Assembly (NCBI RefSeq): GCF_024679245.1
Contig: NC_090188.1
Location: 41,620,992-41,684,991 of the forward strand
Reading direction: 5' to 3'
Source of the DNA: Pseudorasbora parva
Lineage: Eukaryota; Chordata; Actinopteri; Cypriniformes; Gobionidae
DNA: 64,000 nt
In this document: piece by piece, positions 1-12,410 of the stretch
Numbering within the stretch: position 1 is the stretch's first letter
Layout: every line of letters begins with the position of its first letter
The notes under the pieces: model-generated
What the model was told of the DNA's origin: nothing
Seen by the model: only the letters and a program-made list of their open reading frames with translations
Database searches by the model: none
Translations under genes and position numbers: made by a program

Positions 1-1593
1 ATTAAAGCTATTAAAGATATTCAGTCAAGAGCATTGAGTGAGTTTCTCTTATTCTTTTGTTGTTTGATAACATCAATCACGGACAGGAGCAGGTTATTAG
101 ACCACTGTCACTTTAAGGCCGAATGCACGGATACACTGATAAACCCGACATTCACTTAAGACATAACCAACTGTGTTAACGTGAATACCCGCCTGACATT
201 TTTGACAATGTTTGTGTGTTTGTTTGTTCAAGTGTAAAAACGTGAAAGAGCTCAATTCAGTACTCATGCGCTGGGCGGCTATGCGCACAGAAAAACGGAC
301 TGAACTGAGCTCTTTTTCGTGGCTTTATGCTTTTTTTCTAATTGATCCATATGCCTGTTCTTCTCTTTCTCCTTGATGTTTAAATTTTTGAACGTTATAT
401 AAGACAAAGCAAGTGTATGCCAACCTATGTCCTGCCAGGTAGATCAGCACATGATCTCTTCCTAAATCCTCCTTCCCTAACGTTAGTCTCGTTTTTATTC
501 ATTGACGTAAATGTAAATAGATTTCCGTCAAAGTTTTTGTTATTCAAAATTGCTTTTTATTTAGGTTTCGTCTTGTTTTTGGCTGTGAAAAATGTGGTTG
601 AAAAAAATTATGAAAAAAAATTCTTCATCAACAAAACTAACTGATCAGAGGTGACTGTTTCCAAGAAATGTCCATACTTCCACAGTTCTAATATAATTCA
701 AATCAAGAGCAGACATTTAATTTCTGATCTGCCGTGAAAAGTAAACCAGTGTAATAAAACTTTGCCAGGTTCGCATTCATCTGCTTTAAATAAACCTGAA
801 ATTATTATTATTTTTAAATACACTCTATAAATGTTGAAACGTCACGGAGACAGTTTGAAAGAATGAGAATATCTTGCTGCCATGTGAACCGAATGATTAC
901 AAAGAAAGCATTACTTCTAAATTGGAAGTTATTTCTAAGTTGCAGCTATTAGGGGCATTTACTTACTCACAGTGCTTAGTAGTAACTGATGACATGTCAT
1001 CTAGATAAGATCTAGATAAATTATCAATTTGCAATTAAATTAGTTTACATTTTAAAATGTTCAAAAAATGATTGGTTATTTTATGTTAATTATATGATTG
1101 CTTAGTTATCCAATGGCAGTAAATTATTCATACTTTATTGATTCGCAGTGAGACTCTGGGAGGATTTCTTCCAAATTCTTAATTTCTCTATTGTGAATTT
1201 TCCTACCACAAAATCCCACCACGTACATACATTCACAAAGTCGTCCAGTTTGACAGTCTCTAGTCATGGGGTCTATATTTACACAAAAAATGGAGAGGCC
1301 AGAGAGCATCTGACCACTGCATATTGCTAATCAACTCCTCACAAACACATTTTAATTATAACTTGAATTATCATCCAGTGAGTCATTTGATCATGTATTA
1401 CTTTGTCTTTGAAAAAGCTTGTGTCTTTTAAATACATTAAAAGCGTATTTACACCAAGGAATAAAAAATGTAATTATCTTAGTAATGCAAAATTATATAC
1501 ATCAATTTGTACTTTATTTTTTTGCAATTGCAAGTTTATTGCAATTCACACAAATAAAGTCAGAATTGCATGATCATTTACAATTAAGAGAAA
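1..1593. other. intron 7, no gene recognised
   Basis: AT-rich sequence with short reading frames only. I see no conserved domain, tRNA or clear terminal inverted repeats. Within prkn intron 7 on the present reading. Confidence 0.6.
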
Positions 1594-3165
1594 GACGTGG
1601 AGCCCCCCAGCTCAACTGCCATGTGTTGGAGTTCAAGGTGAACACGAGGGTTGCGATATTGACGATCGACTTTGTGGTCTCATCTGACATCTGGAGTCTG
1701 GAGTCTCATCTCATCTGACCTCAGGCCATAAGTCTTAGACACTCGGTGAAGAGAGGGGCAGAGCTGTCAACAGATCACCACCTGGTGGTGAGTTGGATCC
1801 AATGGCAGGGGAGGAAGCTGGACAGACTGGGAAGACCCAAACGTAGGTTCTTTTGGGAACGTTTGGCCAAGTCCCCTGTCGGAGAGATTTTCAACTTCCA
1901 ACTACAGCGGAGCTTCGACCGGATCCTGAGGGAGTCTGGAGATATTGAGTTCAAGTGGACCATGTTCTCCACCTCCATCATCCAATCGCAGGACTCCGGT
2001 GCCTGTCGAGGAGGCAATCCCCGAACCCGTTGGCAGACACTGGAAGTAAGGGATGCCATCAAACTGAAGAAGGAGTCCTATTGAGCCTAGCTGGCTTGTG
2101 GAACTCCTGAGGCAGTTGAAGGGTATCAGGAGGCCAAGCGGACTGCACCCCTTGATGAGGAGGCAAAAAATCAGGCCTGGGAGGAGTTTGGTAAGGCCAT
2201 GGAGAAAGACTATCGGTTTGCCTCAAAGAGATTCTGGTAAACCGTTTGACGCCTCAGGAGGGGGAAGCAAAGCCCCACCAACACTGTTTACAGTAGAGAT
2301 GGGCAGCTGTTGACCTTAACTGGGGATATTGTTGGACTGTAAAGGAATACTTCTAGCATCTCCTCAATCCCATGACATGTCTTTCATTGAGTCCCTCACC
2401 CAAGCTGAAGTCACAGAGAAAAGCTCTTTGGTAGCAAGGCACCGGGGGTGGATGAGATCCGCGCTGAGTACCTCAAGTCTCTGGATGTTGTTTGGGGACA
2501 GTACCTCTGGACTGGCAGATCGGGGTGGTTGTCCTTCTTTTCAAGAAAGGGAAATGGAGAGTGTGTTCCAAGTAAAGGGGGGTCACACTTCTCAGCCTCC
2601 CTGGGAAAGTCTATGCCAGGGTACTGGAGAGAAGAGTTCGGCCGATAGTGGACCCCCGGATTCAGGAGGAACCGTGTGGTTTTCATCCCGGTCATGGAAC
2701 AATGGACCAGCTCTATAACCTCTCCAGGGTGCTGGAAGGTTCATGGGAGTTTGCCCCACCAATCCACATGTGCTTTGTGGATTTAGAAAAGGCATTTGAC
2801 TATGATCCTCGTGGCATCCTGTGGATAGTGTCCAGTTTGGACACTATCACACAATTTTGTGTCTTTTTTTGCCTCTTTAGACCAGGACATTCAGTGTGCA
2901 CTGGGACGGTTTGCAGCCGAGTGTGAAGCGGCTAGGATGAGAATCAGCACCTCCAAGTCCGAGGCTATGGTTCTCAGTTGGAAAAAGGTGGCTTGCCTGC
3001 TTTAGATTGGTGGAGAGTTCCTGCCTCAAGTGGAGGAGTTCAAGTATCTTGGGGTCTTGTTCACAAGTGAGGGAAGGATGGAACGGGAGATTGACAGATG
3101 AATCGGTGCAGAATCTGCAGTAATGCGGTCGATGTACTCTAGTCATGATGAGAATTACTGAAAGG
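1594..3165 (+). pseudogene. decayed non-LTR retrotransposon (endonuclease end plus partial reverse transcriptase)
   Basis: Frameshifted remains of a LINE polyprotein are readable on the plus strand. TIDFVVSSD near 1665 and STDHHLVVSW near 1765 match the end of an APE-type endonuclease. GACRGGNPRTRW, then GVDEIRAEYLKSLDVV, belong to the linker and start of the reverse transcriptase. HMCFVDLEKAFD near 2770 is reverse-transcriptase motif A with its aspartate. After about 2825 the frame jumps to GRFAAECEAARMRISTSKSE and [19 protein letters not shown], so motifs B and C, including the catalytic double-aspartate box, are deleted. Multiple stops and frameshifts make it inactive. The type resembles a family common in fish. 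I cannot fix the clade (I/Nimb or a related one) without alignment. Confidence 0.85.
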
Positions 3166-3358
3166 AAGTACTGCTGTCTTTACTCATTCACTCTTTGCAC
3201 ATTTTTGGTCCTTGTTACATGTTACTATAGTAACTATAAATTATGCATATTTACATGCCAGTAACACTATATCAAACCCTAATCCTATCCATAACCCAAT
3301 AGTAAATAGTTCATTATTATTACTCAGTACTTAAATGTATCACTGTAGACTGTACACC

Positions 3359-4825
3359 TTAAAGGGGTCATGAATTGAGAAATCTAATTTTCCTCTAGCT
3401 TTCGACATATATGAGATCATTATACTACAAGAATATCCTGTAATTTTCAGAACTGAAAATGTCCTTGTTAGTCCAGTTTTTATTGTAACCAAGCACAGAT
3501 AATGACTCATTGGGCAATGTGCCTATTTATGACGTAATAGATTGAAGACCGCCTCGAATCAATGTTAGTGAGATGAGCAATATAGGTTGGACTGCAAATA
3601 ACATTACCTTCCGAACGATCCTATTGCTAGGAAGAGCGTTATTTTATTCAATGTCTCAGTTGAGCCTTATTTATTTGTATTCAGTACCTTTCACTGTGGA
3701 TTTTTTTGCAAATTGTTAAGAATTTCTGTGAAGGCTTTTGTGACGCCCTCTGCTGTTCGTCTTGAGTATTGCTGTTTGGCACCTGTTTCCAAAAATTAGA
3801 TGTCTATTGGATACACCTGTGACCAGTGCTTCAGATGCTCCTTTAAAAAGAGATCTCCAGTTGAGCCAAGTGGGATTTGAGGATTTGGGAACTTTGAGGT
3901 CTTTGGTTTTGGACTTCGTTTGGTTTTGGACTTTGTTGATGTTATGTTTTGTTTGTTTGTTTTCTGCGTTTATGCTCCTACATCATATTTCACTTCCATC
4001 TATGCATTTTGCCCTACACACTGATGTTACTGACAGACACAGAAACATTATCACATTTCATTGTTTTCATTCTATTATTTTGTTACCTTAATTTAGTTAA
4101 TAAACCTATTTTTTGAGCTTTAAGATTTGTTTTGCTGCAACAGTACAAACATGCTAAAAGTTTTTGAGAGTTCGACATGTAATACTAGCTATTTCATTTG
4201 CAAAGATGTCAGCCAATCACAGCAGTGAGGTGTTTACACTGAAGTCTCACAGCAGCCAATCACAGCAGTGAGGTGTTTACACTGAAGTCTCAGAGCAGCC
4301 AATCACAGCAGTGAGGTGTTTACACTGAAGTCTCACAGCAGCCAATCACAGCAGTGGGCGTTTACACTGAAGTCTCACAGCAGCCAATCACAGCAGTGAG
4401 GTGTTTACACTGAAGTCTCACAGCAGCCAATCACAGCAGTGAGGTGTTTACACTGAAGTCTCAGAGCAGCCAATCACAGCAGTGAGGTGTTTACACTGAA
4501 GTCTCACAGCAGCCAATCACAGCAGTGGGCGTTTACACTGAAGTCTCACAGCAGCCAATCACAGCAGTGGGCGTTTACACTGAAGTCTCACAGCAGCCAA
4601 TCACAGCAGTGGGCGGTTACACTGAAGTCTCACAGCAGCCAATCACAGCAGTGGGCGGTTACACTGAAGCCTCACAAAAGAACATTCAAATCCAAAGGCT
4701 AAAATCAGGGTAGGAAAAAGGCTTTTATTTTTAAATTATGTCAATTTTTGATGTATAAAGCATTAACATTATAAGTGCACCACAGGAAACGGTATAAAAA
4801 ATAATGCAGCTCATGGTCCCTTTAA
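3359..4825. mobile_element. TTAA-flanked non-autonomous DNA transposon carrying a minisatellite
   Basis: The left end TTAAAGGGGTCATGA and the right end TCATGGTCCCTTTAA form an imperfect terminal inverted repeat. No transposase is encoded. The left ~110 bases are clearly related to 38526-38634, so this is a family with at least two copies in the window. The centre is occupied by an expanded tandem repeat (4211-4675). TTAA at both edges with AG just inside fits the piggyBac or Kolobok style of insertion. Confidence 0.7.
4211..4675. repeat. 41-43 bp minisatellite, about 11 copies
   Basis: The units start AGCCAATCACAGCAGTG and contain TTACACTGAAGTCTCA. Length variants come from GAGGTGTTTA versus GGGCGTTTA or GGGCGGTTA in the middle. 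The reading frames across it (repeats of QWAFTLKSHSSQS) are a by-product of the tandem repeat and not a gene. Every unit contains a CCAAT-box consensus, AGCCAATCA. Confidence 0.95.
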
Positions 4826-5562
4826 AAAAAAAAAGTGTAACCCAGTTTTTATTTTTTGAAATAGACCATAATCGAGAGTATCACGGTGCTATATGCACAT
4901 GTGTTTCACTCTTGTTAGAGAGTCACAATGTCACATAAATTGCCTGTATAAACCCACCATGAGCTGGACGACTGGCTGCTATAGTCTGCATGTCAAGGTA
5001 TCATACAAAAGTGCTGCTTTCCTTCATTCATCTTTCACTGCCATGGATTTTTGGAGAAGTCTACATATTTTTTTGTATTCTATTATTCAACGGTTGGGTT
5101 TGCCCCTCAAAACCCTGCTCGCTTTATCACATTATACATAAAACACAGAGAACAAGCACCTAGTGCCACAGAGGCCAGGCTTTGAGCTTCACAAGTTCAA
5201 AGCCTGTCGACCTACAGAGCCGTGTGGGTGTGTGTATAACTGAGAGAAAGCCAAGGAGCACCATAACTCATTTGTCTGAGGGGGAAAAAAATCATAATTT
5301 TCAGAGGCGAACCGTAACCTTCAGCCATAAGAGGCATAACTGAGCATTGCTGCCATTCTAGGGTTTGTTTGTATCAAAGCCTAAACTGCAGAAACATATA
5401 CTGTACAGAGTTCAAATCCAGAAGACTATATGAAAAATCATTCTATTGACACCTTGTCCAACTGAGAACAGTGAACGCAAGCAAATCACTGTAGAAGAAA
5501 GATATGAAAATGATAATTTAAGTCAGCAATTTTACACTCAGTATACTTTAAAGAAATTCCCA
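4826..5562. other. intron 7 spacer, nothing recognised
   Basis: Mixed sequence with no domain-bearing reading frame and no clear terminal repeats. Confidence 0.5.
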
Positions 5563-5933
5563 CACTGTAAAAAAATATGTTGTTTTTTGTTGGTTTAACT
5601 TAAAAAAGTAAGTAACCTGGTTGCCTTAAAATTTTGAGTTTATTGAAATTAAAAATTTGAGTTGATACCATGAAGGAAATTTGTTTAATAAATAGAAACT
5701 CAAAATATTAGTGTATCTGAACCACATAAAAAATGTGATAAATCATGAAAATAGCACTATTTGGCTGCGTCATCAGAAATAAAACACACAATTACCCAAT
5801 ATGCTTACAAAATCTTTTAATAATATTTTAATAAAGGTTGTCGAATCTCAAAAAATGTTCATTGTATTAACTCAAAAGTTTAATTTCATGAACTGAAAAT
5901 TTTAACTTTCTTTCTAAATAATTGTTTACAGCG
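5563..5933. mobile_element. MITE with CACTGTAAAA ends
   Basis: It starts CACTGTAAAAAAATATG and ends ATTGTTTACAGCG, an imperfect inverted repeat. The AT-rich interior is near-palindromic: AACTCAAAATTTT-like blocks occur in both orientations. No coding capacity. It resembles a very common cyprinid MITE. Confidence 0.6.
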
Positions 5934-6117
5934 CAGTAGGAAATTGTTTCTTTCCTGTCGTGTTACTTAGCTTTCTGGAGGCTGGAACATAAAACTGTGG
6001 AAACACTGAAATGATGCAGTCCTTTTTGCAATCCTTTCCTTTAGAGCAGTGTGCTGTCACCATTCCTAACATCCAAATCAGTCGACTCATGTATGACTGT
6101 CATAATTTACAGTCTCC

Positions 6118-6639
6118 TAGCCTGACAAGTCAGACCCACATCAAGATGTTTGGTCTGGAAACTCACCATTGACAGCTCAATCTGAGGGGCGGATAAACGG
6201 TTGTCTGTCAAACTCCCTCTGCACGCGATAGGATAGCGCTACACCAGCCAGAGCAACGAAGGTGAAGCGGAGCTTGTTGACAGATTAAACATTCGCCATA
6301 TCCGGTCGGCAAAACGCCGAACACATCTTCCCTTCTTAAGAATGACTTCAGTGCCGTTCTTTGTTCTTTTCTCAGAGAAAAGCTTAACTCCAAGTCTTCC
6401 AGAGTCACGGTCAAAGCTGATTCGAAAGACCGCCGTTCGCCAGTTTCTGTGTTTACTAGAAGCACGCAAACTCAACTCGGCCGTCGTCATTATGGCCCCA
6501 CCCACTGACTCTATACACGATGTGATTGGCCCGGCAAGAGTTTGGCGAATACAGCTCAGAAGGGTATTGAGAGTTCCTAGACGACACTCGCGGCAGATTA
6601 GATTTGCTGCCGCTAGGGCACGTCTAGATTTCTAGGCTA
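6118..6639. mobile_element. 522-bp MITE with 9-bp target duplication and RecQ-helicase-like fragment
   Basis: The ends are TAGCCTGACAAG and CTAGATTTCTAGGCTA. It is flanked by a perfect 9-bp direct repeat, ACAGTCTCC, at 6109-6117 and 6640-6648. The minus strand reads TLEDLELSFSLRKEQRTALK, then FGVLPTGYGECLICQQAP, which resembles the Q-motif and Walker A region at the start of a RecQ-type helicase. The Walker A lysine is lost (GYGEC where GYGKS is expected), and the protein breaks off shortly after. Three related copies lie at 10441-12410, 54608-55131 and 62277-63112. A 9-bp duplication is typical of Mutator-like elements and also possible for Merlin; I cannot assign the superfamily. Confidence 0.82.
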
Positions 6640-6648
6640 ACAGTCTCC

Positions 6649-7260
6649 TTCCGGATGTAAGAAACACACACACAAAAAAACGATTTAAAAACACATTAAG
6701 CTGTGAAGGAAATGCTGTTCAAAGATCTGTATAAATACAGATTCTTTTGAACGCCCGTAAGAGGCACCGAAAGGATAGTGCACACTAACTAGTCAAACCT
6801 TGAGCTCTTGGTGTGGCGTGTGCTTGTGTTTCTTCCTGATTTCATTATAATAACCCTGCTTCATCCATGAAGTGACACTTTTATTGTTTATTTACTTTTT
6901 GTTACATTGTTCCCTTTGTAAGAAGGGAAATTAATCTTCATAAAAAAAAAATCTTACAGAACACCTTGAGCAGCGCAGGCCTTTCCAGAGACATACAGAC
7001 TTACAGATAGAGCAAAGAGCTGATAAAAATCCCAGCGGGCCTATAAATTTACACCAGATCACGCCATCCGTACAGGAATACTGATGCACTGTGCACAAAG
7101 TTCTAGGATTATTCATCTAAAGCAGTTAGGAGTCTACTGTGGATTATTTATACACCAAAGACATTGATCCTTATATGAATACTAATAAAGGCCAGAAGCA
7201 GGATCTCCATGATAATCTCAGAGCTTGATGTACGCTCCAGCAGAATAATTAATCAGTTAT
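6649..7260. other. intron 7 spacer, nothing recognised
   Basis: No domain-bearing frame or repeat structure seen. Confidence 0.45.
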
Positions 7261-7999
7261 ATACACAGATCAGGCATAACATTATGACAGGTAGAGTGAA
7301 TAACACTGATTATCTCTCCATCACGGAACCTGTTAGTAGGTGGGATTAGGCAAGTGAACATTTTTTCCTCACAGTTAATTCGTTATGGGCAAGCATACGG
7401 ATTTGAGCGAGTTATGGGTTTTTCTAAATCCTTTGCGAATGTCCCTTGTCGGACTGTACGAACACGATCCCCGATGTAAGCCGTGTCACACTGTAAGATC
7501 TCAGTTGGCATTAATGTCAGACTGCACGATAGTGAAGGCGTGCTAAAAACGGACGTGCGCAAGAAAACTCGTCCGGAGCTTTATATCATCAATGAATGAC
7601 GCGTTCGGTGACAGTGAGCTGCATTACACGCGGGACTGAAATGCTGGCTACAAAGAAATCTCTAGCTCTCGTTTTGGTCATAGTTTGTCTTGAAAAACGG
7701 AGATATTTGACTGTCGTCGTAGAAGTCACACTGCAGGATTGTGTGCCAAATCTTCTGACACTGCCAGAATTTCGTCTGAGGTAAAATTTGATCGCAGCGC
7801 TCATTAATCGGCTGCCGGTGAACATGTCAAACTAACGACCAAAGACGTCAGATTTTAGCCGAAGATCAGAGGAATCTTTTAGGATTTGCTAAATTTGTCT
7901 CAGACGGCCAAATCGTGCCCAAAATCGCACAGTGTGCACCCGGCTTTACACGGGCCAAATTGTGATGGCTAGATGACTGAGTCATAATGTTATACCTGA

Positions 8000-8005
<6 letters not shown>
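7261..8005. mobile_element. Tc1/mariner-type element with replaced interior
   Basis: The left end ACACAGATCAGGCATAACA and the right end TAATGTTATACCTGATCTGT form an inverted repeat typical of a fish Tc1-like family. No transposase is readable. The interior from about 7430 to 7960 looks like a different repeat, which ends with a GCACAGTGTGCACCCGGC-type terminus; a related motif (GGGCGTACACTGTGCGA) starts another repeat near 36462. This is probably a nested insertion. Confidence 0.6.

Positions 8006-8060
<55 letters not shown>
8004..8060. repeat. (TA)n microsatellite
   Basis: A pure TA tract between a Tc1 end and a hAT end. Confidence 0.98.
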
Positions 8061-8064
<4 letters not shown>

Positions 8065-8918
8065 GATGCAACAATACAGTTAGTCCACGGTTCAATACAT
8101 ACCTCGGTTTTTAACCTCGGTTTTTCGGTTCGGTTCATTTTTTTTTTTTCTGCTATTCTATTCTTAGGCGACAGGAACTGAAAAAGGTTAAGGAGAAAAT
8201 GTTTTTATTGCAATACTCTTTCTTTATTTTAGTGTTATTCAATTATTTTATTTTATTGAATGAATATGTAGGCTAAAATTAAAACTACATAGTATTCAAT
8301 ATACAACAATTATTAAAAGCTACTGTATTAAAGGTCTTTTTTTTTATTAACATTATTTTAGAGGTGAGCTGTCCCTTTAAGGACAGCGTGTTCACTAGAC
8401 TGCTGCTGTCAATAGAAGACCTGCTCGCATTTCATATATAGACCCACACGATTTTACTTTCACTTTAGATATAACTGACTGTGTTTATATGTTAACCTTG
8501 TGTGTATTTGACCGTATTAGTGCAGTAAGATACTGTAATCCCGTAATCCCGTGTGTTTGACAGACGTTTAGTAAGCACACACTGTGCAAAACAGTGCATG
8601 CATTTAACAGTCCGTGCCTTGCCGGTTAAACATTTCCTTCGTGTGCATACACGCAAATGATATGTTTAACCGGGATGGCTTTAAAACGCATCTAACACTC
8701 CCTAACTTAAGTGCATATGACTGGATATTTGCTCAAATTACCGCGTAGACTCAGAAAGAGCCAAAATAAACTGAGAGGAATATTTCAAACGGAGGGAAAT
8801 AATTAATTAAATGCAAAACCGCAAAAAAAAAAAAAAAAACACAATTCACCAGCGCGTATTGGACCGTGAATGCCGTACCGAATGGTTCAATATTATATTG
8901 AGTATTGTGGCATCCCTA
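8061..8918. mobile_element. hAT-type non-autonomous element
   Basis: It starts AGGGATGCAACAATACA and ends GAGTATTGTGGCATCCCTA, an inverted repeat of the common fish hAT type. No intact transposase. The interval 8640-8815 is related, in inverted orientation, to 63113-63290 (shared CTCAGTTTATTT and GCAAATATCCA motifs on one strand), so another fragment lies at the right end of the window. The flanks are TA-rich, so the target duplication cannot be read with certainty. Confidence 0.75.
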
Positions 8919-8928
8919 ATATTTATAC

Positions 8929-9560
8929 ACTCACCTAAAGGATTATTAGGAGCACACACTAATACTGTGTTTGACCCTGTTCACCTTCAGAACTGCCTTA
9001 ATTCTACGTGGCATTGATTCAACAAGGTGCTGAAAGCATTCTTTAGAAATGTTGGCCCATATTGATAGGAGAGCATCTTGCAGTTGATGGAGATTTGTGG
9101 GATGCACATCCAGGGCACGAAGCTCCCGTTCCACCACATCCCAAAGATGCTCTATTGGGTTGAGATCTGGTGACTGTGGCTGCCATTTTAGTACAGTCAA
9201 CTCATTGTCATGTTCAAGAAACCAATTTGAAATGATTCAAGCTTTGTGACATGGTGCATTATCCTGCTGGAAGTAGCCATCAGAGGATGGGGTCATGGTG
9301 GTCATAAAGGGATGGACATGGTCAGAAACAATGCTCAGGTAGGCTGTGGCATTTAAACGATGCCCAATTGGCACTAAGGGGCCTAAAGTGTGCCAATAAA
9401 ACATCCCCCACACCATTACACCACCACCACCAGCCTGCACAGTGGTAACAAGGCATGATGGATCCATGTTCTCATTCTGTTTACGCCAAATTCTGACTCT
9501 ACCATCTGAATGTCTCAGCAGAAATCCATTATTAGGTATTCCTAATAATCCCTTAGGTGA

Positions 9561-9562
<2 letters not shown>
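8929..9562 (-). pseudogene. Tc1-like transposon, 5' half deleted
   Basis: The terminal repeats are ACTCACCTAAAGGATTATTA and, inverted on the right, CTAATAATCCCTTAGGTGAG. The minus strand encodes the C-terminal part of a Tc1 transposase in two pieces. GGGGVMVWGMFYWHTLGP runs on to YFQQDNAPCHKA, which holds the second catalytic aspartate. QSPDLNPIEHLWDVVEREL holds the third catalytic residue. The N-terminal DNA-binding half and first aspartate are gone, the copy is about half the expected length, and a stop separates the pieces. A sister copy lies at 56676-57361. Confidence 0.92.

Positions 9563-9606
<44 letters not shown>
9562..9606. repeat. (TA)n microsatellite
   Basis: A TA tract abutting the right end of the Tc1 element, whose target dinucleotide is TA. 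Confidence 0.97.
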
Positions 9607-9610
<4 letters not shown>

Positions 9611-9956
9611 AAACGACCATCAATCGCCCCCAGACCCACACTAGCAAGAGCTAATGTGAACTGAGCAGAGCAGGAAAGAAGTTTCAGTTGGATTTTTTCC
9701 TGTGTTGACTCTGACTGGTGTTAGGAGTGGCTGCAGGCAGTCTTTGGTATTTAAGGATATATTTTGAGCTGATAAAATGTCAGGGTTGCCTCCAACAGGT
9801 GTTGCAGCAATTCCACCTTATCTAGCGTTTCACTAGCAATTGGCAGCTGAGCCCATTTAACATGCAACTCCACTCATATCACTGTCTGATAAGTGTGCCC
9901 ACACAGAAACAAGAAGACAACCCTTCACTGGCTCACATTTACAAATCAGTAATTGC

Positions 9957-10108
<152 letters not shown>

Positions 10109-10440
10109 TTTATAGAAGTACAATGATCAGATTTGTTTAACTCAAATTGGGACCTGCAGGGGGTGGAGGGCATCCCTGCGAATTTTTTTTTTTTTTTTTT
10201 TTTTCGTGGGAGGTGGCCAGGCCTGAATTAATGGCAAGAATAATAATAAATGTAGATGTAAAAGATACTGTATAAAAGGTGTAATTTCACCGAAAATTTT
10301 AGAAAAGTTTGTATAACTGTATAACTGTGTGAAACATTGAAATAATGTGGGGATTTGATTCAATTCATCATTAATTTTGTTGATACCATTTGTTGCAACT
10401 TTCCATAGACTTAAGATCTTGAAAAAAAAAAACAACTAGT

Positions 10441-12410
10441 CAGGCCAATCACATCGTGTATAGAGCCGGTGGGCAGGCTTAACATAATGACGGCAGAGTT
10501 GTGACGGTTCTGCGTGAAATACCTGCTACTTCCCTGCTAACAAAGAACGGCACTGAAGTCATTCTTAAAAAAGGAAGAAAGTGTTCTGAGTTTTGCTGAC
10601 CGGACACGCCAAAGGTTTAATCTATCAACTAGCTCCGCTGGTGAGAAAACACACTGCTTGCGATTGTTGCCTCACCTCAGATAGAGCTCTAGTTGGTTGT
10701 AGCCAGAGGTGGAAAGAGTAACAAAATATTCTACTCAAGTAAAAGTACTGTTACTTCAATGAAATTTTACTTAAGTACAAGTAAAATTACTGGTCTAAAA
10801 ATTTACTCAAGTAAAAGTAAAAAGAAGCTCATTTAAAATGTACTCAGAGTAAAAGTTACTTAGTTACTTTTTTTACAGTGGGGGTGGAGGACTCTCCCCT
10901 GTAGGGTTGTGATGGGATGAGATTTTCACGATATGACAACTATCTCAGAAAACATCAATTAAACATTTACTGTACCTATTATTAAATGATGGTAATTATA
11001 ACTAGTTAAAATTATGTTAAATTAATGAAGATTGGTCTTTTTTTATTTGGTTAAACAAATGCTTTATTATAACAAACTTAAAACCATTTGTTTATTTTGT
11101 TTATCAAAATTTCAATAAAACATGTCTAATAAACTAAATTCAATAAATTATTATGAATTAGATTAACAACTTTTTATCATTAATTCATTAATGTTTAAGA
11201 ATAACAGAGTCCATATGTAGTAGACGGAGCAGCTCATTCACAGAGAGAGAACAAGCAGAACATATATTCATATAGCATTCAATGTGTAACGAGTAGAAAT
11301 ATAGTGTGGCCCCTTTAAGAGCTGCGCGCGCTCCCTGAAAACGAGTTCTGCATAGTGTGTGTGCGCACTGCGCACTGAGTTTTGAGCTCCCATGTGCACT
11401 GGGGATTATTCTCTGTTTTTCTGTTGCTAACAGTCAGTTATTTTGTTTTATTAAGTAATGCTGTGGACAGTGGAAGTGGAAATGGAGTTTGTGATCAGAG
11501 TTCAGCGGGAAATAAAGCGCGATCTGTTTGACGTCAATCGCCTCCGTGTTTGCATCCACTCCAGATATATTAAGTGAGCTATCTGCATTTTTCACCCGGA
11601 CACAAGCGTTACAAATGTTGTGCTTTAATGTTCACAGACCATGTCGCGATTTGATTTATTTCTAAGGCCTACAGCTCTACATTCGAGTTTTTCGTTCATC
11701 CACCAGTTTGCGTGTATTACACCAAATCTACGTTATAATGTAAAGTAAATGTTCATGACTGGATTCCGGGATTCGCTCTGCGTCACAGAGATCAATCGGC
11801 CTAAGTTATAAACATACCTTTATCTGCACAGAGGGAAGTGTTCCCGAACATGTTCTATGTGTTTCTTCATTTGCATCCACCTTTTGTGCAAATTTGATAT
11901 CCTCCAGGACAACACCATGTTATTTTTTTTCTATATCCAAAGTATTTCCACACTAGCCAGGGGTTCATGACGGCGTTTTGCTTTCACCTGAGTCTGCGTC
12001 ACTGACGTCTGTCTTGTTCGTCTCCATCTGATATTTGTATCATCTGATACGCCCATGTTCTCTCCCGCCGCCCGCGTCCCCCGCCCTCTATTCAATATTA
12101 GTCATTTCCGGATCGCGTTTTTTTCCCTCCACTCTTTGCATTAATGATTTATTTTTACTCAGTAACGGATGTGGTTTAAAATGTAGATAAGTACAATACT
12201 TTAATCAAAGTGTACTTAAGTAAAAGTAGAATTACAGATTTTTAAAACTACTTAAAAAAGTAGAAGTACACAGAAAAACTACTCAATTACAGTAACGCGA
12301 GTAAATGTAATTCGTTACTTTCCACCTCTGGTTGTAGCGCTATCCTATCACGTGCAGAGGGAGTTTGAAAAACAACCATTTATCCTGCCCCTCGGATTGA
12401 GCCCTGTCAG
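10441..12410. mobile_element. inverted, truncated copy of the RecQ-like MITE, split by a hAT element
   Basis: 10441-10703 and 12339-12410 together match the 6118-6639 element in reverse orientation. The first block shares the CCAATCACATCGTGTATAGA motif and the second shares GCGCTATCCTATCACGTGCA. Both outer ends are lost, so no 9-bp duplication is visible. A 1.6-kb hAT element sits between the two halves. Confidence 0.82.
10704..12330. mobile_element. 1627-bp hAT-type element with 8-bp duplication GTTGTAGC
   Basis: It starts CAGAGGTGGAAAGAGTAAC and ends GTTACTTTCCACCTCTG, so the outer 13 bases are a perfect inverted repeat. The subterminal zones are rich in ACTCAAGTAAAAGTA-type motifs on both sides. 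GTTGTAGC is duplicated exactly at 10696-10703 and 12331-12338. The interior has no intact transposase frame. The host is a related MITE, so the hAT insertion is the younger event. Confidence 0.93.

Noticed and set aside
4487..4713. Small repeat-containing proteins in two overlapping frames
   Set aside because: Both frames exist only because a 41-43 bp repeat lacks stops; no start context or conservation argument supports them.
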